Below, one piece after another: positions 6,610 through 16,526 of a stretch of DNA of 42,092 bases. The position numbers and the translations under genes are program-made. Each line of letters opens with the position of its first letter. The first letter of the stretch is position 1. Below the pieces are notes generated by a model that did not search any database, was not told where the DNA came from, and was given only the letters and a program-made list of their open reading frames with translations. Origin of the DNA: an uncultured Gammaproteobacteria bacterium (GTDB lineage Bacteria; Pseudomonadota; Gammaproteobacteria; Nitrosococcales; Methylophagaceae); the NCBI GenBank assembly GCA_913058195.1, contig CAJXPP010000002.1, positions 1 to 42,092 of the forward strand, given 5' to 3'.

Positions 6610-8303
6610 GGAGCTTAGCAAAAAGGCTAGAATTTATAGAGCCTCGGATTTTATCCCAAGCGGGAGCATTAGATAAAACCGTATACGGTATAGTTGATAA
6701 GGTTGATAAGGTTGACGGTGAATTAGTTCCTCATTTCGTTAGGAAGTGGAAAGGAACCATAGGGCATATGGAGCCAACCGATGACAAGCCAACAATATGG
6801 CTCGTAGAAAAGCTAGAGCCTTTAATATTAAAACACAGAAAAGTAAAAGGGGCTTGGGGTGGTCGCGCTGGAACTAAGTCTATTATGGCAATGGATGCCA
6901 TGGTGGGTGAGGTTAACTCTAGCGGTGTTGGTGTGTTTTGTTTGCGTGAAAGAATGAAGTCTATCTCTCAATCAATATACAAAGGCATAAACGGCAGGAT
7001 AAGCGAGTTAAATTTTGCCGGGTTTAATCCTGTCGAATCTAAATGGAAAATAGACCATAGAAGCGGTGGTATAATATCTTTTGGCGGTTTAATGAATGTC
7101 GAAGATATGAAATCTTTATTTAAATATAAGTACTTCTTTCTTGAAGAGGCAGCCAAGACAAGTCAACACGCACTTGATACATTGGGACCTACTTTAAGGG
7201 GCGTTGATGGAGCAGAGCAATGGATGATTTGGAATCCTTTATCAAGCAATGATCCTATGAGCCTAGAGTTTATAGTTCCTTACCAAGAGCATTTTGATAG
7301 ACAAGGTTATTATGAAGATGATCACCATTTAATTATAAAGGTTGGTTATGAAGATAACCCGTTTTTTGAGCATGATAAATCATTGGTTGAAGAGTTCGAA
7401 AAAGACACAGCAAAAGTTAAGGACGGGCGAATGAGCAAGGCTAGATATAATCACATATGGCTAGGTGCGTTTAATGATGATATAGAGAACTCTATCATAA
7501 ACGCTGACTGGTTTGATGCCTGTATTGATGCCCATATAAAGTTAGGGTTTCAACCTAAAGGGGCGATTGTTGTTGGGCATGACCCCGCCGATGTAGGTGG
7601 AGACAAGAAAGGCTATATACAAAGGCATGGCGTAGTATTCACAAAGGCTGAAGAAATAGACTCAGTTAACGCAAATGACGGATTCGACATAGCGTGTAGA
7701 TACGCAAAAGAAGCAAACGCCGATTCTTTTGGTTTTGATGCTGACGGAATGGGAGCGCTATTAAGAAGGCAGGCAGATGACAACTTTAAGGGAACTAAGA
7801 TGCACACCTTTATGTACAAAGGCAGTGAAGGCGTCCATTTGCCTGATGCTATCTTTGATGCATCAGAAAACTACAACATGAAAGGGCAAAAGAAAAACAA
7901 GGACGTATTCAAAAATAAGAAAGCTCAAAACATTGTTTCGTTTGCTGAAAGGTGTAGAAGAACTTGGGAGGCCGTTACTCTTGGTGTATACCATGACCCC
8001 GACACCTTAGTCAGTTTTGCCAGCTACAAAAAAGAAACAGGCGAAGGAATAGACAAGCAAACGATGAGCAAGCTTAGGTCTGAGTGTTGTCGTATGCCAT
8101 TTAAACCAGGTGATACAATAACTTTCTACTCAAAAGAAGAGATGAGAAAGGGTGTTTTACAGCCAGATGGTAGCAAAACTAAGATACCATCGCCTAACCT
8201 GTTCGATGCCGCGGTGCTTTCTTTTGATAAATCAAGTATAATAAATAACATCGAGAAAATAGATGTCAGCACGATACAAACAACAAAAGTTAGTCACTGG
8301 TGA
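6606..8303 (+). CDS. Terminase large subunit
   Basis: Walker-A-like WGGRAGTKS, FFLEEAA Walker B, nuclease motifs VVGHDPADVGGDKKG and DADGMG. Confidence 0.9.
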   Translation: MRSLAKRLEFIEPRILSQAGALDKTVYGIVDKVDKVDGELVPHFVRKWKGTIGHMEPTDDKPTIWLVEKLEPLILKHRKVKGAWGGRAGTKSIMAMDAMVGEVNSSGVGVFCLRERMKSISQSIYKGINGRISELNFAGFNPVESKWKIDHRSGGIISFGGLMNVEDMKSLFKYKYFFLEEAAKTSQHALDTLGPTLRGVDGAEQWMIWNPLSSNDPMSLEFIVPYQEHFDRQGYYEDDHHLIIKVGYEDNPFFEHDKSLVEEFEKDTAKVKDGRMSKARYNHIWLGAFNDDIENSIINADWFDACIDAHIKLGFQPKGAIVVGHDPADVGGDKKGYIQRHGVVFTKAEEIDSVNANDGFDIACRYAKEANADSFGFDADGMGALLRRQADDNFKGTKMHTFMYKGSEGVHLPDAIFDASENYNMKGQKKNKDVFKNKKAQNIVSFAERCRRTWEAVTLGVYHDPDTLVSFASYKKETGEGIDKQTMSKLRSECCRMPFKPGDTITFYSKEEMRKGVLQPDGSKTKIPSPNLFDAAVLSFDKSSIINNIEKIDVSTIQTTKVSHW

Positions 8304-8307
8304 AAAA

Positions 8308-10455
8308 ATGAAAGAGTTAAAAGACGTTAGGCTTGACCTTAATAATTACATCTCAGCTTACTATGACAGAAATAGAAGTTGTTTAGAGGATTATGAATTT
8401 GCAACTGTTAGCGGGGCAATGTGGAAAGGCTCCTATTCTGAGCAATTCAAAAACAAACCTAAGCCTGAGATTAATAAGATATACGGCTCAATAAATCGCA
8501 TTCTAGGTCAGAAGCAAAGAATGGAGATGAACGCTAAAATTATCTCTAATTCTGACGAAGCAACCGACGAAGGTGCAGACTTATTACAATCAAGATGGCG
8601 CAACGATTTTCAGGCTAGTGACGGTAACGAAGCGTTAAACAACTCAGACCAAGAGGCTTTCTTTAGTGGTTTTGGTGCTTATAAGCTAGTTGCAAAGTAT
8701 GAAGACGAAGAAAACCCAGATTCAGAAAAGCAATATCTTTGTGTTGAGCCTATATACTCAGCTGCTTCATCAGTCGTGTTTAGCCCTTCGGTTAGAAAAG
8801 ATAAAGCCGATTCAAAACAGGCTTGGCATATAATCCGAACCTCACGAAAAGAGGTTGAAGAAGAATTTAACACTGATGTTAACTCTATTAATGCGCAAAT
8901 TGATTGGTTTGATTGGGATACAGACTCAGAAAAAGATATTTACCTAGCTCATTACTATGAGGTAATCGAGAAGAAAATAACTGAGTATGATTTTGGTGGC
9001 GGGTATATCATAACTACCGGTGACGGCATAAAGGATAGCTACGGCAATAAGATAACTCGCGATGACTTAAATGAGATACGCGACATAAGAGAACATAAAA
9101 CAACTAGGCGCAAAGTCAAGTATGTTGAATATGCTTTGATGTCTGGTGATAAGTTCCTAACTAAGCCGGTCAAGCTTCCTTTTAAGCGTGTTCCTGTTAT
9201 TCCTCAGTATGGTTACTACCAAGTTATAAATGGTATTGAATATTATTGTGGCGAAGTAAGAAAGCGCCGCGATCCTCAAATGTTCCTTAATACTTATCAC
9301 TCTGCACTAATGGAGATAATGGCAGCACCTCAAGTTGAAAAGCCAGAGTATACACCTGAGCAAATAGCTAAACATGCAGGACAAAGAAGCCAAGCAGATG
9401 TAGATAACGCAGCTTTCGTTATGTCTGACCCTATATTAAACACTGACGGATCTATAGCGCATGTTGGACCGATAGGAACACAGAAGCCGCCACAAGTCGG
9501 AACTGGCTTGATGGCAGCTGGTCAGCAGTTAGGCTCTGACTTGTTAGATATGGCAGGAACGGGGCAAACAACACTACCAAGCAATGCTAGTGGTGATGCA
9601 GTTCAACAGGTTAATGATAGAAACGATGATGCATTCCAGCCATTAATGCAGAACTCTATCGCAGCTATTAAAACAGCGTGTGAGGTTTGGATTGATGCAG
9701 CCCAAAAGCTTTACTTTAGTAATCAAAGAAGCTTAAGGGTTCAAGCTGTTGATGGCAGTTATTCACAGGTTACTACACTTGAATATGACACTGATGACAA
9801 TGGCGTTTATGGCCCATTTAAAAATAACGCCAAAGGTCGTTACACTGCACAAGTTAAAGTCGGTGAGTCGTATAAATCCAAGAAAGAGGCAGAGCTTGAA
9901 ACAACGCTTAAAATGCTTCAGTTCGCAGATACGAATACCCCACAAGGACAAATGCTGCTTAACCAGGCGATAGTGTCAACTACGGGCGAAGGTGGTGAGC
10001 GCTCACGAAAAGTAGCTAACTATCAAATAATGGATAGCATGATAGCCCTAGGTTTAGACCCTGAGCCAAAAACAGAAGAGGAAAAGCAATACGTTGAGCA
10101 AAAGGTTACGCAGATGCAGCAAGCAGCGCAAAATCAACAGCCGGATGCGGCTATGGTTATGGCACAAGCTGAAATGCTCAAAGGTCAAGCCGACATGTTA
10201 GAACAGCAAAACAGACAGGCAGAGATACAATTGCAAGCAGGTAAAGTCCAAGCTGACGCACAAGGCAAGCAGGTTAAGCAAATGTCTGACGACCAATATA
10301 ACTTCATTAAGGCACAGCAAGACCAACAGAAGATTGATAATAAAGCTTTTGACGATCAACAAAAGAACGCCATCAAACTAACAGAGGTCGAGGTTAATGC
10401 AGGACTAGAACTTAACAAACAAGTTTCTCAGAATGTGGCGGCTACTAATGGATGA
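8308..10455 (+). CDS. P22-like portal protein
   Basis: Position after terL; 700+ aa; Gln-rich coiled-coil C-terminus. Confidence 0.85.
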   Translation: MKELKDVRLDLNNYISAYYDRNRSCLEDYEFATVSGAMWKGSYSEQFKNKPKPEINKIYGSINRILGQKQRMEMNAKIISNSDEATDEGADLLQSRWRNDFQASDGNEALNNSDQEAFFSGFGAYKLVAKYEDEENPDSEKQYLCVEPIYSAASSVVFSPSVRKDKADSKQAWHIIRTSRKEVEEEFNTDVNSINAQIDWFDWDTDSEKDIYLAHYYEVIEKKITEYDFGGGYIITTGDGIKDSYGNKITRDDLNEIRDIREHKTTRRKVKYVEYALMSGDKFLTKPVKLPFKRVPVIPQYGYYQVINGIEYYCGEVRKRRDPQMFLNTYHSALMEIMAAPQVEKPEYTPEQIAKHAGQRSQADVDNAAFVMSDPILNTDGSIAHVGPIGTQKPPQVGTGLMAAGQQLGSDLLDMAGTGQTTLPSNASGDAVQQVNDRNDDAFQPLMQNSIAAIKTACEVWIDAAQKLYFSNQRSLRVQAVDGSYSQVTTLEYDTDDNGVYGPFKNNAKGRYTAQVKVGESYKSKKEAELETTLKMLQFADTNTPQGQMLLNQAIVSTTGEGGERSRKVANYQIMDSMIALGLDPEPKTEEEKQYVEQKVTQMQQAAQNQQPDAAMVMAQAEMLKGQADMLEQQNRQAEIQLQAGKVQADAQGKQVKQMSDDQYNFIKAQQDQQKIDNKAFDDQQKNAIKLTEVEVNAGLELNKQVSQNVAATNG

Positions 10456-10624
10456 TTTAATAGTAGCATTCGCACAAAACAAAGCAGGTAAGCGCTATTT
10501 GTTAGGTGTGTTCGATGATAAAAAGATACTCAAACGAGCTTATGATAACTTTAACCAAAAGGTAGGCGGAGAGGTTGCACTTGTTACCACTAACCTAAAT
10601 CAATCAGGATTGTTTGAGATATAA
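10448..10624 (+). CDS. Hypothetical small protein
   Basis: Start overlaps portal end; ends just before terminator. Confidence 0.6.
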   Translation: MDDLIVAFAQNKAGKRYLLGVFDDKKILKRAYDNFNQKVGGEVALVTTNLNQSGLFEI

Positions 10625-10626
10625 CC

Positions 10627-10650
10627 AAAACGCCTTGGCTGGCGTTTTTT
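10627..10650 (+). terminator. Rho-independent terminator
   Basis: AAAACGCC-TTGGCT-GGCGTTTTTT. Confidence 0.9.
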
Positions 10651-10781
10651 ATTGCCTAAAATATAGCGATTCCCACTATTAATAAGTAGCCAATTTAACC
10701 AAGTTGGTATTTATCACTAACTAATGGTAAAATACACCTACCTATCAACGAGGGGTTATAGCTCGTTTTTTCGTTCACCAT

Positions 10782-11723
10782 ATGACGAGGATATTAAATA
10801 TGGATACTGGTAATGCAATCGAGACTAAAGAAGAAGCTAATCAACCTGTAGATTCTGTGGTAGAAAATACAGAGGCAACCGAGGCTAAACCACAAGCCGA
10901 GGCAACAGAAGAGCAAGAACTTTATGTTGATGATAGTAGTGACGACCAAGAATCAAGTCACAAGAATGAAATGTCGCAGGCTCAAGCTTACGCAGCATTT
11001 CAAAAGAAAAAGAAGCAATCTGCACAACGCAAGAAAGATTTAGAAGCCGAGCAAGAGAAAGCCAATAAATTACAGGCTGAACTTGACGAGCTAAAAGCTA
11101 CTGTTGGAAAGATAACAAAGGGTAAGCCGCCAACGCTTGAGCAATTCGATTATGATGAGAGTCAATATCAGAATGCTGTTAAAGAGTATTATAGCGCACC
11201 AGAAACAACGACAACAAAAGCAAATAAAGCAGAGCCTGAGCAGGCTTCAAACCCTGTGAATGACGAAGCTGAGTTTTATCTTTATCAGCGTGAGCAAGAG
11301 TTAACTAAGAAAGTTCCTGGATACGATGCAGCTAAAAGCAATGTAACAGAAATTTTAGCTAAAAAAGGTTTGACCGATACGTCAGGCGCTATCAACTATC
11401 TTTCAGCTATTTCAAAGCAGAAGGGTGTGGATATTGCAAAGGTTATTTTTGCAATAGACAAATCACCTAAGATAATTGATGACTTACTAGCAGCTGGAAA
11501 CAATGCGTTCGCTGTAGCTGACATATTATCGAATGCTGAAAGCAAAGTTAAAACTCGCTCAAAGAAAAAGATTGATTCTGAACCAGAACCCAATATTACT
11601 AACTCTGGCGCGATTAATAGTAACAGCGAAAAGGTTAATCAAGCTCGCAAAAAATGGATAGATAATCCAAATGCGGCAAACTATAACGCTTATCAATCCG
11701 CCAAAAACAAAAAAGGTGAATAA
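10782..11723 (+). CDS. Scaffolding protein
   Basis: Acidic N-terminus, coiled-coil, directly upstream of coat gene in P22 order. Confidence 0.75.
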   Translation: MTRILNMDTGNAIETKEEANQPVDSVVENTEATEAKPQAEATEEQELYVDDSSDDQESSHKNEMSQAQAYAAFQKKKKQSAQRKKDLEAEQEKANKLQAELDELKATVGKITKGKPPTLEQFDYDESQYQNAVKEYYSAPETTTTKANKAEPEQASNPVNDEAEFYLYQREQELTKKVPGYDAAKSNVTEILAKKGLTDTSGAINYLSAISKQKGVDIAKVIFAIDKSPKIIDDLLAAGNNAFAVADILSNAESKVKTRSKKKIDSEPEPNITNSGAINSNSEKVNQARKKWIDNPNAANYNAYQSAKNKKGE

Positions 11724-11725
11724 AA

Positions 11726-12985
11726 ATGGCTAACGAATTAGCACATGACCTGATGTGTACTTTGTGGGAAGAAACAGCAAAGACAACAGGTATGAAAATG
11801 GCGTTATCTCGCGACTTAGAAACTTGGAATATGGGTGGCGATAGCGACTCAGACCGAGCAGCTGACGCGCCTGATAACTCAAACACTGGCGGTTCAGACC
11901 GTGAATATATCCCACAAGAGTATCGTTTTGAGACTCAAGACGGGATTGTTTCATCTGATTCAGATTTCCAAGATTTAGTAGACCGTATGATCCCTATTAA
12001 TCGCGGTAAATCTAAACGAGTTCTTGCAAGCATTGACGCTAAGGGTTTACGTGACCCACGACGTCGCGCAAAAGTAGCTCAAGGTATGGCGCGAGACTTA
12101 GCTAACGCTATCGACTTACTTTGCTATCAAACCATGATCAACAGTTCAACTATGGTTATTCAAAACCCTAACGCTTTTGATTTCCAACAAGGTATTGATG
12201 CTGAAGTGTTAATGCTTAACTATGGTCTTGGCGCTTACGATAAGAAACTATTCTTGTCTAACAAAGATTACGCCAATGTAGCTAAAGACTTAGGGCAAGC
12301 GTCACGTGAGACTATGGTTAATGACGCATGGTCACGCGCTCAGATTCCTGATCTAGCAACGTTTGACACCATGCGAAGCGATTACCTTGTTAACTTGCCA
12401 TTAAGCTCAGCGGCTGGTGTTACAGTTAATGGGACGCAAGAGCATACAGTAGCAACTTATGACGCTAATGACTTTTACCTTGATAACCGCTCAATGACGT
12501 TAAACTTGACAGGTGCCACTACTGCTAACATGCCAGTAGGTACTAAGTTTACTATTGATGGTGTTAACTTCCTTCACCCTGAAACGCGTGAAGACACAGG
12601 CGAGCTATTAACCCTAACTGTTGTCACTGCATCTAACGGCGCTCCAGTTGTTCAACCTGCAATTGTTGCTACTGGCCCATACCGTAACGCGAGTGCTGCC
12701 GCTGGTGCTGCCGCTGCTGTAACAGTGTTAAACATCGCAAACTCTAACCCTTCTCTTTTCTATACTCCAGAGTCTACGGTTTTAGTTCCAGGTACTTTAC
12801 CAGTTCCTAGTGATGGTGCAGGCGTAACAGCTATTGACGCTGTAACCGAGCAAGGCTTACCGATGCGTATGACTTACAAGTATGACTTTCATGAAGAGCG
12901 CTTTGACATTAAAGCATTAGTGTTCTTTGATGTGCAGGTTGTATACCCTAACCAAGTAGGCGCGATTTTGAGTAATCAAACCTAA
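11726..12985 (+). CDS. P22-like major capsid (coat) protein
   Basis: 419 aa; MANELAHDLMCTLWEETAKTTGMKMAL...; position. Confidence 0.85.
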   Translation: MANELAHDLMCTLWEETAKTTGMKMALSRDLETWNMGGDSDSDRAADAPDNSNTGGSDREYIPQEYRFETQDGIVSSDSDFQDLVDRMIPINRGKSKRVLASIDAKGLRDPRRRAKVAQGMARDLANAIDLLCYQTMINSSTMVIQNPNAFDFQQGIDAEVLMLNYGLGAYDKKLFLSNKDYANVAKDLGQASRETMVNDAWSRAQIPDLATFDTMRSDYLVNLPLSSAAGVTVNGTQEHTVATYDANDFYLDNRSMTLNLTGATTANMPVGTKFTIDGVNFLHPETREDTGELLTLTVVTASNGAPVVQPAIVATGPYRNASAAAGAAAAVTVLNIANSNPSLFYTPESTVLVPGTLPVPSDGAGVTAIDAVTEQGLPMRMTYKYDFHEERFDIKALVFFDVQVVYPNQVGAILSNQT

Positions 12986-13012
12986 GTGTTACAATATACT
13001 TAGTAAGTTAAT

Positions 13013-13038
13013 AAAGGTCGGCTTATGTCGGCCTTTTT
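13013..13038 (+). terminator. Rho-independent terminator downstream of coat gene
   Basis: AAAGGTCG...CGGCCTTTTT. Confidence 0.75.
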
Positions 13039-13056
13039 ATTTTGTGGAGAAATATC

Positions 13057-13239
13057 ATGATCAACATCTTTAAATCTGGCGGGCCTTGGAAGAAAGACGG
13101 GAAAGAGTACACTGTAAAATCAATCAACTCAGAAGATAAAGTCAAATTTTTGTCTGATGGTTGGGTTTCTAGTCTTGACGAGGTTAAGGCCAAAAAAAAA
13201 GCTAAAACCAAGGTGAAGCAAGATGATAACAAAGAATGA
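13057..13239 (+). CDS. Hypothetical small basic protein
   Basis: Internal ATG after GTGGAGAAA. Confidence 0.6.
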   Translation: MINIFKSGGPWKKDGKEYTVKSINSEDKVKFLSDGWVSSLDEVKAKKKAKTKVKQDDNKE

Positions 13240-13945
13240 TTTAGTTCTTAGTGCATTTGAAGAGTTAAGGATTAGCGGGATAACTGTTAAGCCTTCACCG
13301 TCAGAGGTTGCATCAGCAATAAAGCGACTTGATAGCATGATTCTAGGTTGGCAAAACAAAGGTTTGTGTCTTAGTTATGTTCGCTCTGCTGGTTTTAGTG
13401 ATGTTGACCCGAACCAAGATAGTGGACTTAATGACGTAAATGCTAACGCTGTGATTACAAACCTAGCTAAGACGCTATGTCCTGCATATGGTAAAACATT
13501 ACACCCTGACACAAGGGTTGAGGCTAGAACATCTTATTTAGGTCTGTTTAGCTCTGACTTAACTATGAGAGAATCAAACCCTTACTTACCTACCGGTAGT
13601 GGGCACTCTTTTGGTTATGGATATAATGACAGGTTTAGGTTTCAGAGTGCAGATAAAAACGCACCTGAAAACTGCGAGACTATTGATATTAAAGTTGGTG
13701 AGGTTGACTTTTACCCTGTAGACTTTAACCCGTACTTAAACGAGGTTGACGGTGATGTCATAGCAAGCTATGCCGTAGAAGATGGTCAAGGTGTCGAGGT
13801 TTTATCTCATGCTGAAGCTGAAGGTGTAATAACTTTAGAGGCTAAAGGATTAACAGTTGGTTTTGCACCTATCAAAATTACCGTTACAACTTCGAGCAAT
13901 AGAGTTAACCCAGAAACAATTAACTTTAACGTTGTATCAACATAG
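13223..13945 (+). CDS. P22 gp4-like head-completion/tail accessory factor with C-terminal Ig-like domain
   Basis: ITKNDLVLSAFEELRISG...RLDSMILGWQNKG; position after coat. Confidence 0.75.
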   Translation: MITKNDLVLSAFEELRISGITVKPSPSEVASAIKRLDSMILGWQNKGLCLSYVRSAGFSDVDPNQDSGLNDVNANAVITNLAKTLCPAYGKTLHPDTRVEARTSYLGLFSSDLTMRESNPYLPTGSGHSFGYGYNDRFRFQSADKNAPENCETIDIKVGEVDFYPVDFNPYLNEVDGDVIASYAVEDGQGVEVLSHAEAEGVITLEAKGLTVGFAPIKITVTTSSNRVNPETINFNVVST

Positions 13946-13948
13946 TGC

Positions 13949-14075
13949 TATAATGAATTTGTCCTAGTGTCGGGCTAGGGCAAGTTAAGCGCGTTTAACA
14001 CCCACCCCGACTAAACACCCCGACTAAAATTAACCCCGACGAAGCATTGAAGCTATAACTTTAAGGGGTTTTTTT
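13949..14075 (+). promoter_or_regulatory. Structured 5' leader with -10-like TATAAT, three ACCCCGAC repeats and a terminator-like stem overlapping the SD
   Basis: TATAAT; CCTAG/CTAGG, GTTAA/TTAAC hairpins; ACCCC...GGGGTTTTTTT before ATG 14076. Confidence 0.55.
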
Positions 14076-14345
14076 ATGGCTACCTCACTACCTCCTGTGA
14101 TACTACCGAGAAACAAATGGGTAGACATATACGCAGAAACTGGGATAACACCCGGAACATCAATCATAATTCAGAATATCGGCAAAGATGAGGTTGTATT
14201 AACCGAATCCGCAACAGAGCCTACTACTGGTTATGGGCACAACAAATTACCAAGCAGACAGTTCTTTACTAATGGAACTGGTAACGTTGGCGCATGGGCT
14301 TACACTGCGAGAGGCTCTAAGCTTCAAGTGGAGGTGTCCTCATGA
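14076..14345 (+). CDS. Hypothetical virion-associated protein
   Basis: 89-aa ORF, overlaps start of next gene (ATGA). Confidence 0.65.
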   Translation: MATSLPPVILPRNKWVDIYAETGITPGTSIIIQNIGKDEVVLTESATEPTTGYGHNKLPSRQFFTNGTGNVGAWAYTARGSKLQVEVSS

Positions 14346-16525
14346 GCGGGTTTAAACCTTACATCTTGAATTCAGGTTCAGGTTCAGGATTTTTAATGCC
14401 TGACTCTGCAACATATCCTTTTACATCAAATGGCGCTCGTGATACATGGGCTAACGCTAACAAACAAGACCTAATTAAAAACTCTACAGTAGTGAATGTA
14501 AGTAGTACAACATGGTACGTTTGGCGCGGTGAGGACAATCCAGAAACTTATGACTCAATAAACTGGGCCGATGTAACACCAATAATCAAAGGTGAAAAAG
14601 GTGATCAAGGTAACGCGCTAGATTTATCGTCAATACCTGGCGACACAATAACAAAAACAAATTCAGGTAGCACAGGAATTGAATCTTCTTTAATTACTCA
14701 GCCTGATAATACGGGCGTAATTGTTGACGGAGAACTTACCACGTCGAAGGGGACTTTAAACATAGGTCGTGGACTTTCGCTTGGTGAGTCAGGTTTGGCA
14801 CCAATATTTACAGATGTTTTAGAGTCCGAATCATCTCTTCCTGTTTTATCTAATTTAAATGAAGACGGAACAACATTACAGCCCCACTATATAAAACGTT
14901 ACGATTTAACGAATAGTGTATTGCAGCCTCTTGAAGGCGAGAATGTTGCAGGATCTTGGGATGCGACAGTACCTGTAACATCAACAAGGGTAATCACAAA
15001 ACTGCGAATAAAGTTTGGCGCTAGCGCAACAGGCATTAGGCTTACTCTTAGGTATGCCGAAACACCCTCAGAAAAAGACGGTATTGTTCTGTATCAGTCA
15101 CATACTGACGCTGAGTTCAATTCAGGTGTAGGTTTTTCGGTTGCTAGCGGATTGTTTGAGATAGATTTGGGAAAAGAAGCTGCAAAAGTAATAAGCGGTA
15201 AATACGTATGCATATTGCTTGAACAAAGTCCTTTAGGTGCTGGTCAAATTCAGTTGCTTGGTGCTACAACAGATATAGGTGGCGTCACTCAATTCTATGC
15301 TTATCTAGAGCAAACATATGTACTAGAGGAAGCCGTTGCCATTTCATCTCAGCCAGTAAATTGGAAGAAAGTTTCGTCAGACTATACTTCAGTTAGCGGT
15401 GATATGTATTTAGATTGCAGACCATCCGCAGAGAATATTACTGTTACAATTAATGATACTTACCCTACTGATTGGTCTGGTTTGTTTATTTACAATGAAT
15501 CTAAGAGAAAAGATGTAATAGTAAAAAACCAATCAGGAGACACAGTAGTAATTGTTGATAGGAAAGAAGGGCAAGCAATATATTTAGATGCTGGCTCTTT
15601 TCAATCAACTACAATAATGGGTAGACCTGAAGGTATTAGCGAGGTTGTAAATCTTGATGTTTCTGCGGACTCAAGCATTACTCTAGATAATACCTACACA
15701 GGAAAGTTTGTAAACATAATTCAAAATGGAACGCAGACAGCAATACCAATGATTATTACATTGTCAGATCATGCGCAGTTCAGCACTGGTGATGTAATTA
15801 AAATTGGCACTGAAAAAAGTTATGTAAATTACTACTATGCTGTTAATTATAATGATAGCCAAGGTACTTTACTTGTGGTCTATCCTTCAAGACTTCAGGG
15901 AATTAGCTTGGTTAGAACTGATGGAGGATGGGACGTAAGCCTTGACGGAACTTATAATAAAGTTGCTGTTAGGCCAAAAGCAAAGGCAGGGGTTCCATTT
16001 GCTGACAATGACCCAGATGTAAGGCCCGTACAAGCATTTTCTTTTATTGATCACCCTGCGGTTGATTATATAGAGGATGCGTCAGGAAATAGAGCCATAG
16101 AAATAGATCTCAATAAAGTAATTAATGTTAACCCAGATACTGTTGACATAGTTGGATGGTGGTCTATAAATGCTTCACCTGATGCCAGTGACATAGCAAA
16201 CGCTTTAGGTCAAGTACAATCTTCAGCTGTAATTAGCCACACAGACAACATCAAGTCTGACGAACTACCTGAAACAAACATAGCAATGAAAAGAGATGAG
16301 ACAAGCGCGAAATACACTTACTTTGCTTACCCTACTGGCTTTTTTACAGATAAAGATGGAGGGTCACTTGAGCCAACGCTAGTTAACACAGGTGTCGGTA
16401 ATTCTGCTGACTGGGTGGTTAGTACAGTTTATGTTGACGGAGTGACGTATCGAGTTCAAAGAAGCCCAGCGCAAAACTTTTCACAACAGTTATTAACATG
16501 CAAGCTAATTCAAGAGGGTTACTAG
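14342..16525 (+). CDS. Large hypothetical virion/tail-associated protein with short collagen-like KGEKGDQG segment
   Basis: 727-aa ORF in structural module. Confidence 0.6.
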   Translation: MSGFKPYILNSGSGSGFLMPDSATYPFTSNGARDTWANANKQDLIKNSTVVNVSSTTWYVWRGEDNPETYDSINWADVTPIIKGEKGDQGNALDLSSIPGDTITKTNSGSTGIESSLITQPDNTGVIVDGELTTSKGTLNIGRGLSLGESGLAPIFTDVLESESSLPVLSNLNEDGTTLQPHYIKRYDLTNSVLQPLEGENVAGSWDATVPVTSTRVITKLRIKFGASATGIRLTLRYAETPSEKDGIVLYQSHTDAEFNSGVGFSVASGLFEIDLGKEAAKVISGKYVCILLEQSPLGAGQIQLLGATTDIGGVTQFYAYLEQTYVLEEAVAISSQPVNWKKVSSDYTSVSGDMYLDCRPSAENITVTINDTYPTDWSGLFIYNESKRKDVIVKNQSGDTVVIVDRKEGQAIYLDAGSFQSTTIMGRPEGISEVVNLDVSADSSITLDNTYTGKFVNIIQNGTQTAIPMIITLSDHAQFSTGDVIKIGTEKSYVNYYYAVNYNDSQGTLLVVYPSRLQGISLVRTDGGWDVSLDGTYNKVAVRPKAKAGVPFADNDPDVRPVQAFSFIDHPAVDYIEDASGNRAIEIDLNKVINVNPDTVDIVGWWSINASPDASDIANALGQVQSSAVISHTDNIKSDELPETNIAMKRDETSAKYTYFAYPTGFFTDKDGGSLEPTLVNTGVGNSADWVVSTVYVDGVTYRVQRSPAQNFSQQLLTCKLIQEGY

Positions 16526-16526
16526 A

